64,000 bases of DNA from Prescottella agglutinans (GTDB lineage Bacteria > Actinomycetota > Actinomycetes > Mycobacteriales > Mycobacteriaceae), in NCBI RefSeq assembly GCF_004011865.1, contig NZ_RKLP01000007.1, positions 248,001 through 312,000 of the forward strand, read 5' to 3'. Made by a program: the position numbers and the translations under genes. This document shows, piece by piece, positions 43,229 through 53,200 of this stretch. The notes beneath the pieces are model-generated. The model did not search any database. It was given only the letters and a program-made list of their open reading frames with translations, and was not told the origin of the DNA. Positions within the stretch are counted from its first letter, which is position 1. Every line of letters begins with the position of its first letter.

Positions 43229-44283
43229 GCGAGCGCACCCGGCTGATCGTCGACGTCGACACCGGCATCGACGATTCGGTCGCCCTGCTGTACCTGCTCG
43301 CCCGCGACGACGCCGACATCCTCGCGGTCCTGTCGACCGCCGGCAACGTGCCGACCGCGCAGGTGGCGATCAACAACCTGGCCTGGCTCGAGCTGTGTGG
43401 GCGCCCCGACATCGAGGTGGCCGTCGGCGCCGACGGCCCGGTGAGCGCCCCGCTGCGCACCACCGAGGACACGCACGGACCGCAGGGCATCGGGTACGCC
43501 GTCCTCCCCCACCCGACGCGGCGCCCGTCGGAGCGCAGCGCGGCGCAGGCGTGGATCGACCTCACCCGTGAGCATCCCGGCGAACTGGTCGGGCTCGTCA
43601 CCGGTCCGCTCACCAACCTGGCGCTCGCGATCCGCGCGGATCCCGAACTCCCGGGACGCCTGAAGCGTCTCGTGGTGATGGGTGGCGCGTTCCAGCATCC
43701 GGGCAACACCACACCGGTCGCGGAGTGGAACATCTCGGTCGATCCGGAGGCCGCCGCCGAGGTGTTCGCCGCTTTCTCCGCGGTCCCCGAGGATCGCTCG
43801 CCGATCGTCTGCGGCCTCGACGTGACCGAACGAATCATCATGCGGCCCGAGCATCTTCGCCGACTCGCCGAACTCGCCGACAGCACACCGGCCGAGACCA
43901 TCCGCACCGAGGACGACGCGTCGACCAGGTCGGTCACCTCGAATCCGGTTGTGCGACATCTGTCCGACGCGGTGCGCTTCTACTTCGAGTTCCACCGCGA
44001 CCACGGGCAGGGATTCATCGCGCACATGCACGACCCGTTCGCGGCCGCGGTGGCACTCGACCCCGGGATCGCCCGGTACCGAAGTGCGACTGTCGATGTC
44101 GAGACGGAGGGGCGGATCACCCGCGGCCAGACCGTCGCGGACTGGTACGGGCTGTGGCAGAGATCACCGAACGCGTACGTCACCTGGGAAACCGATGCAG
44201 ACGCGTTTCTCGAGGACCTGATTCGCCGGATCGCGGGCCTCGCGAAGACCGTTGCGGTGCCGCCGAAGCGAACCGAACGGTAG
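43225..44283 (+). CDS. Inosine-uridine-preferring nucleoside hydrolase family protein
   Basis: 352 residues from ATG 43225, overlapping the OsmC stop. The calcium/ribose site DVDTGIDDSVALLYL is at the N-terminus, MGGAF and the WNISVDPEAAAEVF loop in the middle, and a catalytic-type His/Asp in HDPFAAAVAL at about 272. The enzyme would split nucleosides into base and ribose for salvage. A 7-bp-stem hairpin ending in Ts overlaps its stop codon. Confidence 0.92.
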   Translation: MSERTRLIVDVDTGIDDSVALLYLLARDDADILAVLSTAGNVPTAQVAINNLAWLELCGRPDIEVAVGADGPVSAPLRTTEDTHGPQGIGYAVLPHPTRRPSERSAAQAWIDLTREHPGELVGLVTGPLTNLALAIRADPELPGRLKRLVVMGGAFQHPGNTTPVAEWNISVDPEAAAEVFAAFSAVPEDRSPIVCGLDVTERIIMRPEHLRRLAELADSTPAETIRTEDDASTRSVTSNPVVRHLSDAVRFYFEFHRDHGQGFIAHMHDPFAAAVALDPGIARYRSATVDVETEGRITRGQTVADWYGLWQRSPNAYVTWETDADAFLEDLIRRIAGLAKTVAVPPKRTER

Positions 44284-44301
44284 CTCCACACTGGTACCGT
44301 T
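44276..44301. terminator. Hairpin at the nucleoside hydrolase stop (terminator or operator)
   Basis: AACGGTA (44276-44282) and TACCGTT (44295-44301) form a 7-bp stem with a 12-base loop, then TT. It could end the OsmC-hydrolase transcript or serve as operator for the TetR-type gene 85 bp downstream. Only the inverted repeat is certain. Confidence 0.4.
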
Positions 44302-44385
44302 TTCGTCGATCTGGATGAACGTCCAGTCGGGCGTCCGGCTGTGTCAACCAGGTCGTTCAGTCGGGAAAACAAGGCGGTACAACAC

Positions 44386-45063
44386 GTGGCACGACAGGCG
44401 CGCGCCGTGGCAACACGGCAGCAGATCATCAGCGGAGCGGCTCGAATGTTCGAGCGGTCAGGGTTCGAAGGGGCGAGCCTCGGCGACATAGTCGACGGGG
44501 CCGGCACCACGAAGGGCGCGCTCTACTTCCATTTCCGCTCGAAGGACGAGCTCGCGAGAGTCGTCATCGACGAGCACCACCGGATGTCGGTCGACACCGT
44601 CCGGGCGATCTCGCGCACCGGCGCGAGCCCGCTTCGGCAGCTCGTGATGCTGTGCCACGAAATGGGACGACAGATCGTCCACGACCCGATCGCGCGCGCC
44701 GGCTCACGGCTCACGCTCGAGCTCAGCGGCGCCGACGGTCCGGACCGGCCGTACGTCGAGTGGATCGAGAGCAGTCGGCTGATCGTCGAATCCGGCGTCA
44801 GCACCGGCGAAATCGCCCCCACGGTAGAACCGGACGCCCTCGCACGCTTCCTGAGCGGTTCGTTCACCGGCGTCCAACTGGTGTCGCAGGTCCTCGCCCG
44901 GCGCGAGGACCTCGAACAGCGCATCGACGAGATGTGGTCACTGCTGCTGCCCAGCATCGCCACCACCGGGGATGCCGCCGAACTCGCCGAGATTCGCGCG
45001 TCCCGCTGGACGCCGCCGGCCGAACTCCAGGCGCCGATGGTGGATTCGTCCGTCGAGGCCTGA
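44386..45063 (+). CDS. TetR-family regulator resembling gamma-butyrolactone receptors (ScbR/ArpA type)
   Basis: 225 residues from GTG 44386 (AAGGCGG upstream); a GTG at 44341 is possible but adds a non-family 15-residue tail. The N-terminal HTH (ARQARAVATRQQIISGAARMFERSGFEGASLGDIVDGAGTT in outline, then KGALYFHFRSKDELA) is the pattern of Streptomyces butyrolactone receptors. The C-terminal domain shares LSGSFTGVQLVSQVL. No AfsA-type synthase lies nearby. It may sense a diffusible signal or another small ligand; the assignment to signalling is inference. Confidence 0.8.
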   Translation: MARQARAVATRQQIISGAARMFERSGFEGASLGDIVDGAGTTKGALYFHFRSKDELARVVIDEHHRMSVDTVRAISRTGASPLRQLVMLCHEMGRQIVHDPIARAGSRLTLELSGADGPDRPYVEWIESSRLIVESGVSTGEIAPTVEPDALARFLSGSFTGVQLVSQVLARREDLEQRIDEMWSLLLPSIATTGDAAELAEIRASRWTPPAELQAPMVDSSVEA

Positions 45064-45138
45064 ACGAACGCATCGTGTCGGCGGGCTCCGCGCCCGTTCC
45101 GGCTGCGGGGCCCGCGGGCGTCGGGCACACTGCCGGAC

Positions 45139-45576
45139 ATGGACCAACGCATCCACTTCGTGACGCTCGCGACGCCGGATCTCGATGCGGCGAGAGCGTT
45201 CTACTGCGGCGGGCTCGGGTGGGAGCCGTTGCTGGACGTGCCCGGGGAGATCATCTTCTTCCAGACCGCGCCGGGCACGGTGCTCGGCCTGTTCGACGCC
45301 GAGAAGTTCGGTGAGGACATCGGTCGACCCGGCACCCACCTGGCCACCTCGGGAATCACGTTCTCCCACAACGTCGGCAGCGCGGAGGCCGTCGACGTGC
45401 TCGTCGCCCAGGCGGTTCGCGCGGGCGCGGCGGTGGTCAAGCACCCGCAGCGCGCCGCGTTCGGCGGCTATCACGGACACTTCGCGGACCCGAACGGGGT
45501 GATCTGGGAGGTCTGCCACAACCCCGGGTGGAGCGTCGATCCGTCCGGGCGGGTGCGCCTGACCACCGACATCTGA
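45139..45576 (+). CDS. VOC-superfamily (glyoxalase-like) protein
   Basis: 145 residues with the paired beta-alpha-beta-beta-beta units of the vicinal-oxygen-chelate fold: HFVTLATPDLDAARAFYCGGLGWEP at the start, and GYHGHFADPNGVIWEV at the end, where the Glu is a typical metal ligand; the first-half His is in IHFVTLA. Substrate unknown: metal-dependent isomerase, dioxygenase or antibiotic-binding roles are all possible. A strong bidirectional terminator follows. Confidence 0.87.
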   Translation: MDQRIHFVTLATPDLDAARAFYCGGLGWEPLLDVPGEIIFFQTAPGTVLGLFDAEKFGEDIGRPGTHLATSGITFSHNVGSAEAVDVLVAQAVRAGAAVVKHPQRAAFGGYHGHFADPNGVIWEVCHNPGWSVDPSGRVRLTTDI

Positions 45577-45590
45577 CCCTGCGTGGAGAC

Positions 45591-45633
45591 GACGCGGGCC
45601 CCGCACCACCGGGAGTGGTGCGGGGCCCGCGTC
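45591..45633. terminator. Strong bidirectional terminator
   Basis: A perfect 19-bp GC-rich stem (arms 45591-45609 and 45615-45633) with a 5-base loop lies between the convergent VOC and meaB genes. Confidence 0.85.
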
Positions 45634-45654
45634 CGAGAAGTGTTGCGGTGAACG

Positions 45655-46656
45655 CTATTCGAGGCCGTCGAACGCGTCGAGGATCCGGTGTGCGGCGAGG
45701 GCCGCGGTCAGCGAGCCCTCACGGACCTGCTCCTCGACCTCGCCGCGGATCTTCTTCACCCGCTCGTTCGAGTCGAGCCGGCGCAGCAACTGGTCGTGGA
45801 CCATCGACCACGTCCAGTCCACCTGCTGCTGATGCCGCTTGCGTTCGAGTTCACCGGCGTCGCCCAGGACCTGGCGGTGCCGGAGCACCTCGTTCCAGAA
45901 CGTGTCGATGCCGGTGTTCTCGAGCGCGCTCATCGTCAGCACCGGCGGCTTCCACAGCGCGTCGTGCGGGTAGATCAGCCGCAGCGCACCCGCCAGTTCG
46001 CGGGCCGCGACCCGCGCCTCGGTCGCGTGCTTGCCGTCGGCCTTGTTGACGCTGACGATGTCGGCGAGTTCGAGGACACCCTTCTTGATGCCCTGCAACT
46101 GGTCACCGGTGCGGGCCAGGGTGAGGAAGGTGAACGTGTCGACCATGTTGGCGACCGTCACCTCCGACTGCCCGACACCGACCGTCTCGACGAGGATCAC
46201 GTCGTAGCCGGCGGCCTCGAGCAGCACCATCGTCTCGCGGGTGGCCTTCGCGACACCGCCGAGCGTGCCCGAGGTCGGCGACGGCCGGATGAACGCGTCG
46301 GGTTCCACCGACAGGTTCTGCATCCGGGTCTTGTCGCCGAGGATCGACCCGCCGGTGCGGGTCGAGGACGGGTCGACCGCGAGGACCGCGACCTTGTGCC
46401 CCAACGAGATCAGGTGCATCCCGAGGGCTTCGATGGTCGTGGACTTGCCGACACCCGGAACACCCGTGATCCCCACCCGGATCGCGTTCCCGGCGTGCGG
46501 GAGCAGGCGCAGCAGCAACTGCTGCGCCTGCTCCCGGTGATCGGCCCGGGTGGACTCGACGAGGGTGATGGCCTTGGACACATCACTTCGCCGGCCCTCG
46601 AGGACCGCGTCACCGAGCGCAGCCAGATCGAGCGGCGGACGGCTAGTCGGCGGCAA
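45655..46656 (-). CDS. meaB: Methylmalonyl-CoA mutase-associated GTPase MeaB
   Basis: 333 residues if it begins at the TTG at 46656, inside the end of the mutase gene (14-bp overlap); this gives the length of the mycobacterial homologue. The G1 P-loop GVPGVGKST, switch region [20 protein letters not shown]3 [10 protein letters not shown] and G4 NKAD are all present. The protein guards B12 loading and repair of methylmalonyl-CoA mutase by GTP hydrolysis. It is the third gene of mutA-mutB-meaB. Confidence 0.92.
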   Translation of the reverse strand: MPPTSRPPLDLAALGDAVLEGRRSDVSKAITLVESTRADHREQAQQLLLRLLPHAGNAIRVGITGVPGVGKSTTIEALGMHLISLGHKVAVLAVDPSSTRTGGSILGDKTRMQNLSVEPDAFIRPSPTSGTLGGVAKATRETMVLLEAAGYDVILVETVGVGQSEVTVANMVDTFTFLTLARTGDQLQGIKKGVLELADIVSVNKADGKHATEARVAARELAGALRLIYPHDALWKPPVLTMSALENTGIDTFWNEVLRHRQVLGDAGELERKRHQQQVDWTWSMVHDQLLRRLDSNERVKKIRGEVEEQVREGSLTAALAAHRILDAFDGLE

Positions 46657-48922
46657 TCGGATCGTGTCCCAACTGCTCCGACAGCTTCTGCAGCAGACCG
46701 ATCGCGGCGTCCGCGAGGACCGTGCCGGGCGGGAAGATCGCCGCGGCGCCGGCCTGGTACAGCTCGTCGAAGTCGCCCGGAGGAATGACACCACCGACCA
46801 CGACCATGATGTCGGGGCGACCCACCGCGGCGAGGGCCTCCCGCAGCGCCGGCACCAGGGTGAGGTGACCGGCGGCGAGGGAGGACACACCGACGATGTG
46901 CACGTCGGCGTCGGCCGCCTGCTGGGCGACCTCCTCGGGGGTCTGGAACAGCGGTCCCACGTCGACGTCGAAGCCGAGGTCCGCGAAGCCGGTGGAGATC
47001 ACCTTCTGGCCTCGGTCGTGACCGTCCTGGCCCATCTTCGCGACGAGGATGCGGGGACGACGTCCCTCCTCCTCGGCGAACTTCTCGACGAGTGCGATTG
47101 CGTTCGAGATGTTGCTCACCTTTCCGGCCTCGTCCCGGTACACACCGCTGATGGTCCGGATCTCGGCCTGGTGGCGCCCGTACACCTTCTCGAGCGCGTC
47201 GGAGATCTCGCCGCCGGTCGCCTTGGCGCGGGCGGCGTCGATGGCGAGTGCCAGCAGGTTGTTCTCCATGCCGCCCGCGGTCGATGCCGCCGCGCGGGTG
47301 AGCTCGGCCAGGGCCGCCTGGGTGGCGGCCTCGTCGCGCTCGGCGCGCAGCTGCTGCAGCTTGGCGATCTGCTCGGCACGCACCTTGGTGTTGTCGACCT
47401 TGAGGACCTCGATGCTGTCCGGCTCGTCCGGCACGTACTTGTTGACGCCGATCAGCGGCTGCCGGCCGGAGTCGATGCGGGCCTGGGTGCGGGCCGCGGC
47501 CTCCTCGATGCGCAGCTTCGGGATGCCCTCACCGATGGCCTGCGCCATGCCGCCGGCCTCCTCGACCTCGGCGATGTGGGCGCGGGCCCGGTTCGCGAGC
47601 TCGTTGGTGAGCCACTCGACGTAGTGCGAGCCACCCCACGGGTCGATCGGACGGACGGTGTTCGACTCCTGCTGGATCAGCAGCTGCGTGTTGCGCGCGA
47701 TGCGGGCCGAGAAGTCGGTCGGCAGCGCGATCGCCTCGTCGAGCGCGTTCGTGTGCAGCGACTGGGTGTGGCCCTGCGTCGCCGCCATCGCCTCGACGCA
47801 GGTGCGGCCGACGTTGTTGAACACGTCCTGCGCGGTGAGCGACCAGCCGGAGGTCTGCGAGTGAGTACGCAGCGAGAGCGACTTGGCGTTCTTCGGGGCG
47901 AACTTCTCGACCAGCTCGGCCCACAGCAGACGCCCGGCGCGGAGCTTGGCGACCTCCATGAAGAAGTTCATGCCGATCGCCCAGAAGAACGACAGGCGCG
48001 GCGCGAACTTGTCGATGTCCATGCCCGCGTCGAGACCGGCGCGGATGTACTCGATGCCGTCGGCGAGCGTGTAGGCCAGCTCCAGGTCGGCGGTCGCACC
48101 GGCCTCCTGGATGTGGTAGCCCGAGATGGAGATCGAGTTGAACTTCGGCATCTTCGCCGACGTGTACGCGAAGATGTCGGAGATGATCCGCATCGACGGC
48201 TTCGGCGGGTAGATGTAGGTGTTGCGGACCATGAACTCCTTCAGAATGTCGTTCTGAATGGTTCCGGCCAGCTGCTCGGGGGCGACACCCTGCTCCTCGG
48301 CCGCCACGACGTACAGCGCCAGGATCGGCAGCACCGCGCCGTTCATGGTCATCGACACCGACACCTGCGACAGGTCGATGCCGTCGAACAGCTGACGCAT
48401 GTCGAGGATCGAGTCGATCGCGACACCGGCCATGCCGACGTCACCCTGCACGCGCGGGTGGTCGGAGTCGTAGCCGCGGTGCGTCGCGAGGTCGAACGCC
48501 ACCGACAGGCCCTTCTGACCGGACGCGAGGTTGCGGCGGTAGAACGCGTTGGACTCGGCGGCGGTGGAGAAGCCCGCGTACTGGCGGATGGTCCACGGCT
48601 GGTTGACGTACATCGTCGGGTACGGCCCGCGCAGGAACGGCGCGGCACCCGGGAAGCTGTCGAGCGGGAAGCCCGACGCCTCGGCGGCGTCCCGGTCGGC
48701 CTTGGTGTAGACCGGCTTGACGTCGATGCCCTCGGGCGTCGACCACACCACCTGCTCGGCGGTGTAGTTGTTCGCGGTCGCGAGGTTCTCGACCAGCGCT
48801 TCGGTCTCCTCCGCGGTGGGAGCAGCAGGCTGCGGGAACTCCGGGTCCGTCAATGCGACGTCGGCAAAGCTGCCGATGAGGTGCTTGACCTCGTTCGTTG
48901 TCACTTCGATGCTCCCAGTCAC
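46643..48922 (-). CDS. mutB: Methylmalonyl-CoA mutase, large (alpha) subunit
   Basis: 759 residues. It interconverts methylmalonyl-CoA and succinyl-CoA using adenosylcobalamin, feeding propionate carbon to the TCA cycle. The TIM barrel has [20 protein letters not shown] and [11 protein letters not shown]; the C-terminal B12 domain has the DGHDRGQKV His, then SSLAAGHL and GGVIPPGD loops. Start: GTG 48922 overlaps the mutA stop (GTGA); a second GTG at 48904 has GGGAG nine bases upstream and is as good. Confidence 0.95.
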   Translation of the reverse strand: MTGSIEVTTNEVKHLIGSFADVALTDPEFPQPAAPTAEETEALVENLATANNYTAEQVVWSTPEGIDVKPVYTKADRDAAEASGFPLDSFPGAAPFLRGPYPTMYVNQPWTIRQYAGFSTAAESNAFYRRNLASGQKGLSVAFDLATHRGYDSDHPRVQGDVGMAGVAIDSILDMRQLFDGIDLSQVSVSMTMNGAVLPILALYVVAAEEQGVAPEQLAGTIQNDILKEFMVRNTYIYPPKPSMRIISDIFAYTSAKMPKFNSISISGYHIQEAGATADLELAYTLADGIEYIRAGLDAGMDIDKFAPRLSFFWAIGMNFFMEVAKLRAGRLLWAELVEKFAPKNAKSLSLRTHSQTSGWSLTAQDVFNNVGRTCVEAMAATQGHTQSLHTNALDEAIALPTDFSARIARNTQLLIQQESNTVRPIDPWGGSHYVEWLTNELANRARAHIAEVEEAGGMAQAIGEGIPKLRIEEAAARTQARIDSGRQPLIGVNKYVPDEPDSIEVLKVDNTKVRAEQIAKLQQLRAERDEAATQAALAELTRAAASTAGGMENNLLALAIDAARAKATGGEISDALEKVYGRHQAEIRTISGVYRDEAGKVSNISNAIALVEKFAEEEGRRPRILVAKMGQDGHDRGQKVISTGFADLGFDVDVGPLFQTPEEVAQQAADADVHIVGVSSLAAGHLTLVPALREALAAVGRPDIMVVVGGVIPPGDFDELYQAGAAAIFPPGTVLADAAIGLLQKLSEQLGHDPIAAD

Positions 48923-50814
48923 TTGTTGTCACCGTCGATTGCGTCGAGCAGTGCGGTCAGGGCCGCGACTGCGTCGATGCGGGCGGTAAGGAATCCGTCG
49001 GGACGCTCGGCACCCTCGACCTCGGCGAAGATCTTCTCCGGTCCGGCCAGCAGCACCTGCTCGATGCCTGCCTCGCGGAGCGCGGCGACGGCCGCCGCGC
49101 CCTGCTCGCCGTAACGCTTGTCGGTGCCGCACAGCACCGCGATCTTCGCGCCCGACTCCTTGACGGCCGGGGCGATGCTGCCGTCCGTCGGATCCAGCGG
49201 ACCCGGGTTGACGGCCTCGATGCCACCGGAGGCGAGGAGGTTGGTCGCGAACGTCGAACGCACGTTGTGCTCGGCGACGGGGCCGAGCGGGGCCAGGAAC
49301 ACCTGGGGCCGAGCACCGTTCGCGGCGAGGAACGCATCCGAGCGGTCCCGCAGCGCCTCGAACGCGGCCGCGTAGCGGGCGACGGTCGCGCCGGCCTCGG
49401 CGGCACCCGCGGGCAGCGGATCCTCACCGAGGTTCGGGAACTCGTTGACGCCCGTGACCGCGGTCCGGCGGTGCGCGATGTCGGAGTCGCGGGCGGCCTT
49501 CGTCGCGGCGACACGGTCGGCGATGATCCCGGCCGCGAGCGCGGCCCGGTAACCACCGGCGGCCTCGATCTGCTGGAAGAACTCCCACGCCTTCTCCGCG
49601 ACCTGCTGCGTCAGCTGCTCGACGTACCACGAGCCGGCGCCCGGATCGAGGACGCGGCCGAGGTGCGACTCCTCGAGCAGCAGCAGCTGGGTGTTGCGGG
49701 CGATGCGCTCGGAGAACGACTTCGAGACACCGGCGGCGCCCGCGGGCAGCGCGACGTCGAACGGCAGGACCGTCACCGAATCGGCGCCGCCGACACCGGC
49801 ACCGAACGCGGCGAGCGTGGTGCGGAGCATGTTCACCCAGGGGTCGCGCTGCGCCATCATCGCGGCCGACGTGACCGCGTGCTGGACCGCGCCACCGAAC
49901 TCGGAGGCACCGCACACCTGCGCGACCCGTGCCCACACCTGGCGGCCGGCACGGAACTTCGCGATGGTCTGGAACTGGTCGTCGGTCGCGGCGAGGCGGA
50001 ACTCGAGCTGGCCCAGGGCCGCCGAGATCGTCAGGCCCTGCTCGGCGAGCGCGCGCAGGTACTCGACGCCGGCCGCGACGGCCGCACCGAGCTCCTCGGC
50101 GTCGCCGGCGCCCGCGTTGTGGAAGGCGGTGCCGTCCACCGTGATCGCCCGCACCGTCTCGGCGCGAGCGGCGGCGGCGTCGGCGAGCGCGACCGCGTCG
50201 GCCAGCTCGACACCGGCGGCACCGGAGAACGCGTCGGTCAGCGGCGAGGCGCCCAGCCCGATCCGGACCTGGGCACGGTCGGCGACGCCGTCACCTGCAG
50301 CGGCACGCTGGTCGACGAGCGCGTAGAGCTGCTGCGTCGCGGCGACGGTGTCCGCACCCGCGTCCAGGGTCAGCGGCGCCAGGTCGAGAAGCACACCCGT
50401 GAGCGCAAGGTCCAGAGCGGCGACGGGCAGGTTCGTGCCGCCGACGGACAGCGACACCGCGCTCACGCCGTTCTCGAGCCCATCGAGGATCGTGCGGTTG
50501 ACGTCGGCACCGTTCTGCGCGCCCTGACCGAACCGCGCGGCGACCAGCCAGCCGGAGTTGACGTCACGGCTGCCGTCGGCGCCGCGGACGAACGGGAACT
50601 GTCCGGGCAGCGGGGCCTCGGGGAGCTCGTCGCGTCCGCTGTACAACGGCGAGACGGTCACACCGTCGTAGGTGGTGGTCTCGAGAAGCTTCTGCGGTTC
50701 CGGGCCCAGCTCGGCGGCGTCCACTCGACGCGACTTGGCGAGCACGCCGGCGACGGCCTGCTGCCATTCCGAGTAGGCGCGCGCGGCGTCCTCGGCTTCT
50801 GAAGCTGGTGACAC
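48919..50814 (-). CDS. mutA: Methylmalonyl-CoA mutase, small (beta) subunit
   Basis: 631 residues from GTG 50814, with GAGGGAG eight bases upstream. It is homologous to the large subunit ([30 protein letters not shown]) but the B12-binding His motif is not kept in the C-terminal domain ([15 protein letters not shown]), so it is the structural partner of MutB. Upstream is a 13-bp-spaced direct repeat set that may be its operator. Confidence 0.93.
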   Translation of the reverse strand: MSPASEAEDAARAYSEWQQAVAGVLAKSRRVDAAELGPEPQKLLETTTYDGVTVSPLYSGRDELPEAPLPGQFPFVRGADGSRDVNSGWLVAARFGQGAQNGADVNRTILDGLENGVSAVSLSVGGTNLPVAALDLALTGVLLDLAPLTLDAGADTVAATQQLYALVDQRAAAGDGVADRAQVRIGLGASPLTDAFSGAAGVELADAVALADAAAARAETVRAITVDGTAFHNAGAGDAEELGAAVAAGVEYLRALAEQGLTISAALGQLEFRLAATDDQFQTIAKFRAGRQVWARVAQVCGASEFGGAVQHAVTSAAMMAQRDPWVNMLRTTLAAFGAGVGGADSVTVLPFDVALPAGAAGVSKSFSERIARNTQLLLLEESHLGRVLDPGAGSWYVEQLTQQVAEKAWEFFQQIEAAGGYRAALAAGIIADRVAATKAARDSDIAHRRTAVTGVNEFPNLGEDPLPAGAAEAGATVARYAAAFEALRDRSDAFLAANGARPQVFLAPLGPVAEHNVRSTFATNLLASGGIEAVNPGPLDPTDGSIAPAVKESGAKIAVLCGTDKRYGEQGAAAVAALREAGIEQVLLAGPEKIFAEVEGAERPDGFLTARIDAVAALTALLDAIDGDNK

Positions 50815-50866
50815 GGGGCGACTCCCTCTCACTCTCGTGTGCGATCGCTCATGGCGAACGGTCTTC

Positions 50867-50902
50867 CAATCGGACAGAACAATCGGACAAACAAATGGGA
50901 CG
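50867..50902. repeat. Three direct repeats spaced 13 bp upstream of mutA
   Basis: CAATCGGACA occurs at 50867-50876 and 50880-50889, exactly 13 bp apart, and a 7/10 copy AAATGGGACG follows at 50893-50902, again at 13 bp. The set lies 53-88 bp upstream of the mutA start and in the divergent gap with the thioesterase gene (start 50986). It looks like an operator for a regulator of propionate metabolism; I cannot name the regulator. Confidence 0.55.
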
Positions 50903-50985
50903 ATTACCGTCCCCTGACTTGTGATGCTAACCGCACCGGTCCGGTCGCCGACGTGAGGCCACCCACGGTTCGTTAGCCTCGAATC

Positions 50986-51822
50986 ATGACCGTTGCGAAC
51001 GTCCTGGAAGAAGGTGTCTCGATCACCCCGCAACGACTGTTCCGAATGCGTCCACCGCAGCGTCTCGACGGTTTCAACCGCATCGCCATGGAGATCGACG
51101 GACTCGACTCCCGGGACGTCTCCCCCACCGCCACGCTGGGCATTCTCGTCGACGACATCCTCGGATTCACGCTCTGGGACCACCGCGGCGAGCGCACCGG
51201 CCTCGTCACCGCGGACCTGTCAGTGGACTTTCTCACACCGACCGGTTGGGTCGGCCCGGAACTCCACGCCGACGGCCGTGTGGTCACCGTCACAGAGGAC
51301 GGCGGCGTCAGCGCCACCGAGATCCGCGACGCGGACGGCACCCTGATCGCGACCGGGACCGCGTGGGGCAACTTCGTCGACGGCGGCGCCGACAGCAGCA
51401 CCGGCGTCGTGCGCCCGATCGCGACTGCGGGGTCGATCCCCGCCGCGTCGGCCTCACCCCTCGTCCGGATCGGCGGGCGCTTCGACGACACCGACGGCGC
51501 CCGCCTCGTCGTGCCCCCGAACCCGGCCCTGGCCAACAAACTCGGCGTGATGCACGGCGGCATCCAGGCCAGCGCGATCGACCTGGTCGGCAACGCGGCC
51601 GTCAGCACACCCGACGCACCGATGCACACCGCGTCGATGCGCATCAACTTCTTCCGACCCGCACCCGTCGACGCCGACGTCGTGTTCACCGCCGAGGTGA
51701 TCAGGTCGGGTCGCTCGGTCGCCGTCGCCCGCGTGACGAGCACCGGCGGCGACGGCCGGGTGTGCGCGGTCGCCACCGTCACGTGCCGCCGGCCGAGCAG
51801 GCCCGCCGCGCCGACCCACTGA
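50986..51822 (+). CDS. Two-hotdog acyl-CoA thioesterase (PaaI/TesB-like)
   Basis: 278 residues with two hotdog repeats. The first covers about 20-130 (DSRDVSPTATLGILVDDILGFTLWDHR); the second, from about 170, has the PaaI-type LGVMHGGIQASAIDLVGNAA motif, with a Gly-Gly for CoA binding and an Asp on the long helix, and ends in MRINFFRPAP. It probably hydrolyses acyl-CoA. Divergent from mutA with a shared 170-bp control region, so a role in propionyl/methylmalonyl-CoA metabolism is conceivable. Confidence 0.8.
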   Translation: MTVANVLEEGVSITPQRLFRMRPPQRLDGFNRIAMEIDGLDSRDVSPTATLGILVDDILGFTLWDHRGERTGLVTADLSVDFLTPTGWVGPELHADGRVVTVTEDGGVSATEIRDADGTLIATGTAWGNFVDGGADSSTGVVRPIATAGSIPAASASPLVRIGGRFDDTDGARLVVPPNPALANKLGVMHGGIQASAIDLVGNAAVSTPDAPMHTASMRINFFRPAPVDADVVFTAEVIRSGRSVAVARVTSTGGDGRVCAVATVTCRRPSRPAAPTH

Positions 51823-51892
51823 GGCACCCCGGCACTGACGCACCGCGTTCGTTCGCCGATCGCGCCGGGCCGCGGGGGTACCCTGATCGATC

Positions 51893-52558
51893 GTGATTGC
51901 GCGACTGAGGGATCCCCGGGTTCTCGGCGCCCTCGTCGGGTTGGCGGTGCTGTTCGTCGTGGCCGCGTTGGTGCCGCTCCCGTCGATCGACCAGATCCGG
52001 GCGTGGGCCGACGCCGTCGGCCCGATGTTCGTGGTCGTGTTCTTCCTCGTGCACGTCGTGGTGACGATGGCACCGGTTCCCCGCACCATCTTCACCGTCA
52101 GCGCGGGCGTGCTGTTCGGGGCCGTCACGGGCATCACGGTGGCGATCGCGGCCACGACCGTCAGCGCGGTGCTCGCACTGCTGGCGGTGCGCGCGATCGG
52201 CCGTGACGCGGTGGCCGCCCACCTGACGCACCCGGCGGTGAAGGCCGTGGACGAGCGCCTGGCGCGGCGCGGGTGGCTCGCGGTCGGATCCCTCCGGTTG
52301 ATCGCCGCGGTCCCGTTCTCGGTGGTCAACTACTGCTGCGGCGTGTCCTCGATCCGGGTGCTCCCGTTCACCGTCGCGACCGTCGTCGGAGCCCTGCCGG
52401 GCACGGTCGGCGTGGTGCTGCTCGCGGACGCTCTCACCGGCGAGACCGATCCGGCACTGCTGGCCGTGTCCGGGGTCTGCATCGCCGTCGGCGTCCTCGG
52501 CCTGTTCGTCGATGCCCGGACACCGGTCCAGAAGGCCGCAGTCAAGGATCAGGCCTGA
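51893..52558 (+). CDS. TVP38/TMEM64 (DedA-like) membrane protein
   Basis: 221 residues, GTG start at 51893. About six hydrophobic stretches and the SNARE-associated/TVP38 motifs are seen: VVFFLVHVVVTMAPVPRTIFTVSAGVLFG, and a RLIAAVPFSVVNYCCG stretch with the conserved Arg and Pro. Family members are membrane proteins with re-entrant loops linked to lipid or polyprenyl transport. The position next to mutA is shared with Rv1491c, though strand differs. Confidence 0.87.
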   Translation: MIARLRDPRVLGALVGLAVLFVVAALVPLPSIDQIRAWADAVGPMFVVVFFLVHVVVTMAPVPRTIFTVSAGVLFGAVTGITVAIAATTVSAVLALLAVRAIGRDAVAAHLTHPAVKAVDERLARRGWLAVGSLRLIAAVPFSVVNYCCGVSSIRVLPFTVATVVGALPGTVGVVLLADALTGETDPALLAVSGVCIAVGVLGLFVDARTPVQKAAVKDQA

Positions 52559-52580
52559 ACTCCAAAAAGTAAAGCTTTGA

Positions 52581-52612
52581 GGCTTGATATACACGAATCA
52601 AGCCATTAGCCT
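52581..52612 (+). promoter_or_regulatory. Leaderless promoter with inverted-repeat operator
   Basis: -35 TTGATA (52584-52589) and -10 TAGCCT (52607-52612) are 17 bp apart, placing the transcript start on the ATG at 52619. An 8-bp perfect inverted repeat, GGCTTGAT (52581-52588) and ATCAAGCC (52597-52604), with an 8-bp spacer overlaps the -35 and spacer, a typical repressor site. The downstream gene carries an HTH, so self-control is likely. Confidence 0.68.
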
Positions 52613-52618
52613 TGCCCC

Positions 52619-53200
52619 ATGTACGTCCTGACCGTGGATCAACGCGGCAGCCGACGCGACATCGACCGCGTCGCACCGCTCCTGACCGACCTCGCCGAGC
52701 GCCCGCTGCTGCGCCCGTTCGAACGCACCGCTGGCGACGAGGTCCAGGCGGTGGCCGACGACCCGGCGACGGTCGTCGATCTCGTCCTCGACCTCGTCCG
52801 CCGCGGGCACTGGAGCATCGGGGTCGGCGTCGGCGTCGTCGAGGAACCGCTGCCCGCCCAGACCCGCGCGGGCCGGGGTCCTGCCTTCGAGGCCGCCCGG
52901 GTGGCCGTCGAACGGGCCAAGAAGGCGCCGGCCGCGGTGACCGTCGAAGCCGAGGACCCCGATGCCGCGCAGGACGCCGACACGGCCCTGTCGCTGGTCG
53001 CACTGCTGGTGGCGCGGCGATCGCCGCAGGGACAGGCCGCGGTGGACCTGATGCAACGCGGACTCACCCAGGCCGAGGCCGCCGCCGAACTCGGCATCAG
53101 TAAGCAGGCCGTGTCCCAACGACTTTCCGCGGCGGGATGGCAGGCCGAAGTGGCCGGCCGGCGCCTGGCCACACGACTACTCGGGAGGGCCGATCGTTGA
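52619..53200 (+). CDS. SatD-like protein with C-terminal helix-turn-helix
   Basis: 193 residues. The N-terminal 100 match the SatD pattern: a VLTVDQRGSR strand, RTAGDEVQAV (a GDE turn like that of GGDEF/cyclase folds), HWSIGVGVG, and RGPAFEAAR. A helical linker leads to a clear HTH at about 149-170 (LTQAEAAAELGISKQAVSQRL). The message appears leaderless, behind a promoter overlapped by an inverted repeat. It overlaps the next gene, a membrane protein, by 4 bp (TTGA). A nucleotide- or ligand-sensing repressor of its own two-gene operon is my reading; function unproven. Confidence 0.72.
   Translation: MYVLTVDQRGSRRDIDRVAPLLTDLAERPLLRPFERTAGDEVQAVADDPATVVDLVLDLVRRGHWSIGVGVGVVEEPLPAQTRAGRGPAFEAARVAVERAKKAPAAVTVEAEDPDAAQDADTALSLVALLVARRSPQGQAAVDLMQRGLTQAEAAAELGISKQAVSQRLSAAGWQAEVAGRRLATRLLGRADR

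Noticed and set aside
46550-49114. An 854-codon + strand frame opposite mutB
   Set aside because: The antisense strand of a highly conserved enzyme; composition is typical of GC-driven shadow frames.
50815-50985. Cobalamin riboswitch before mutA
   Set aside because: The gap is only 171 bp, holds direct repeats instead, and has no B12-box-like sequence.
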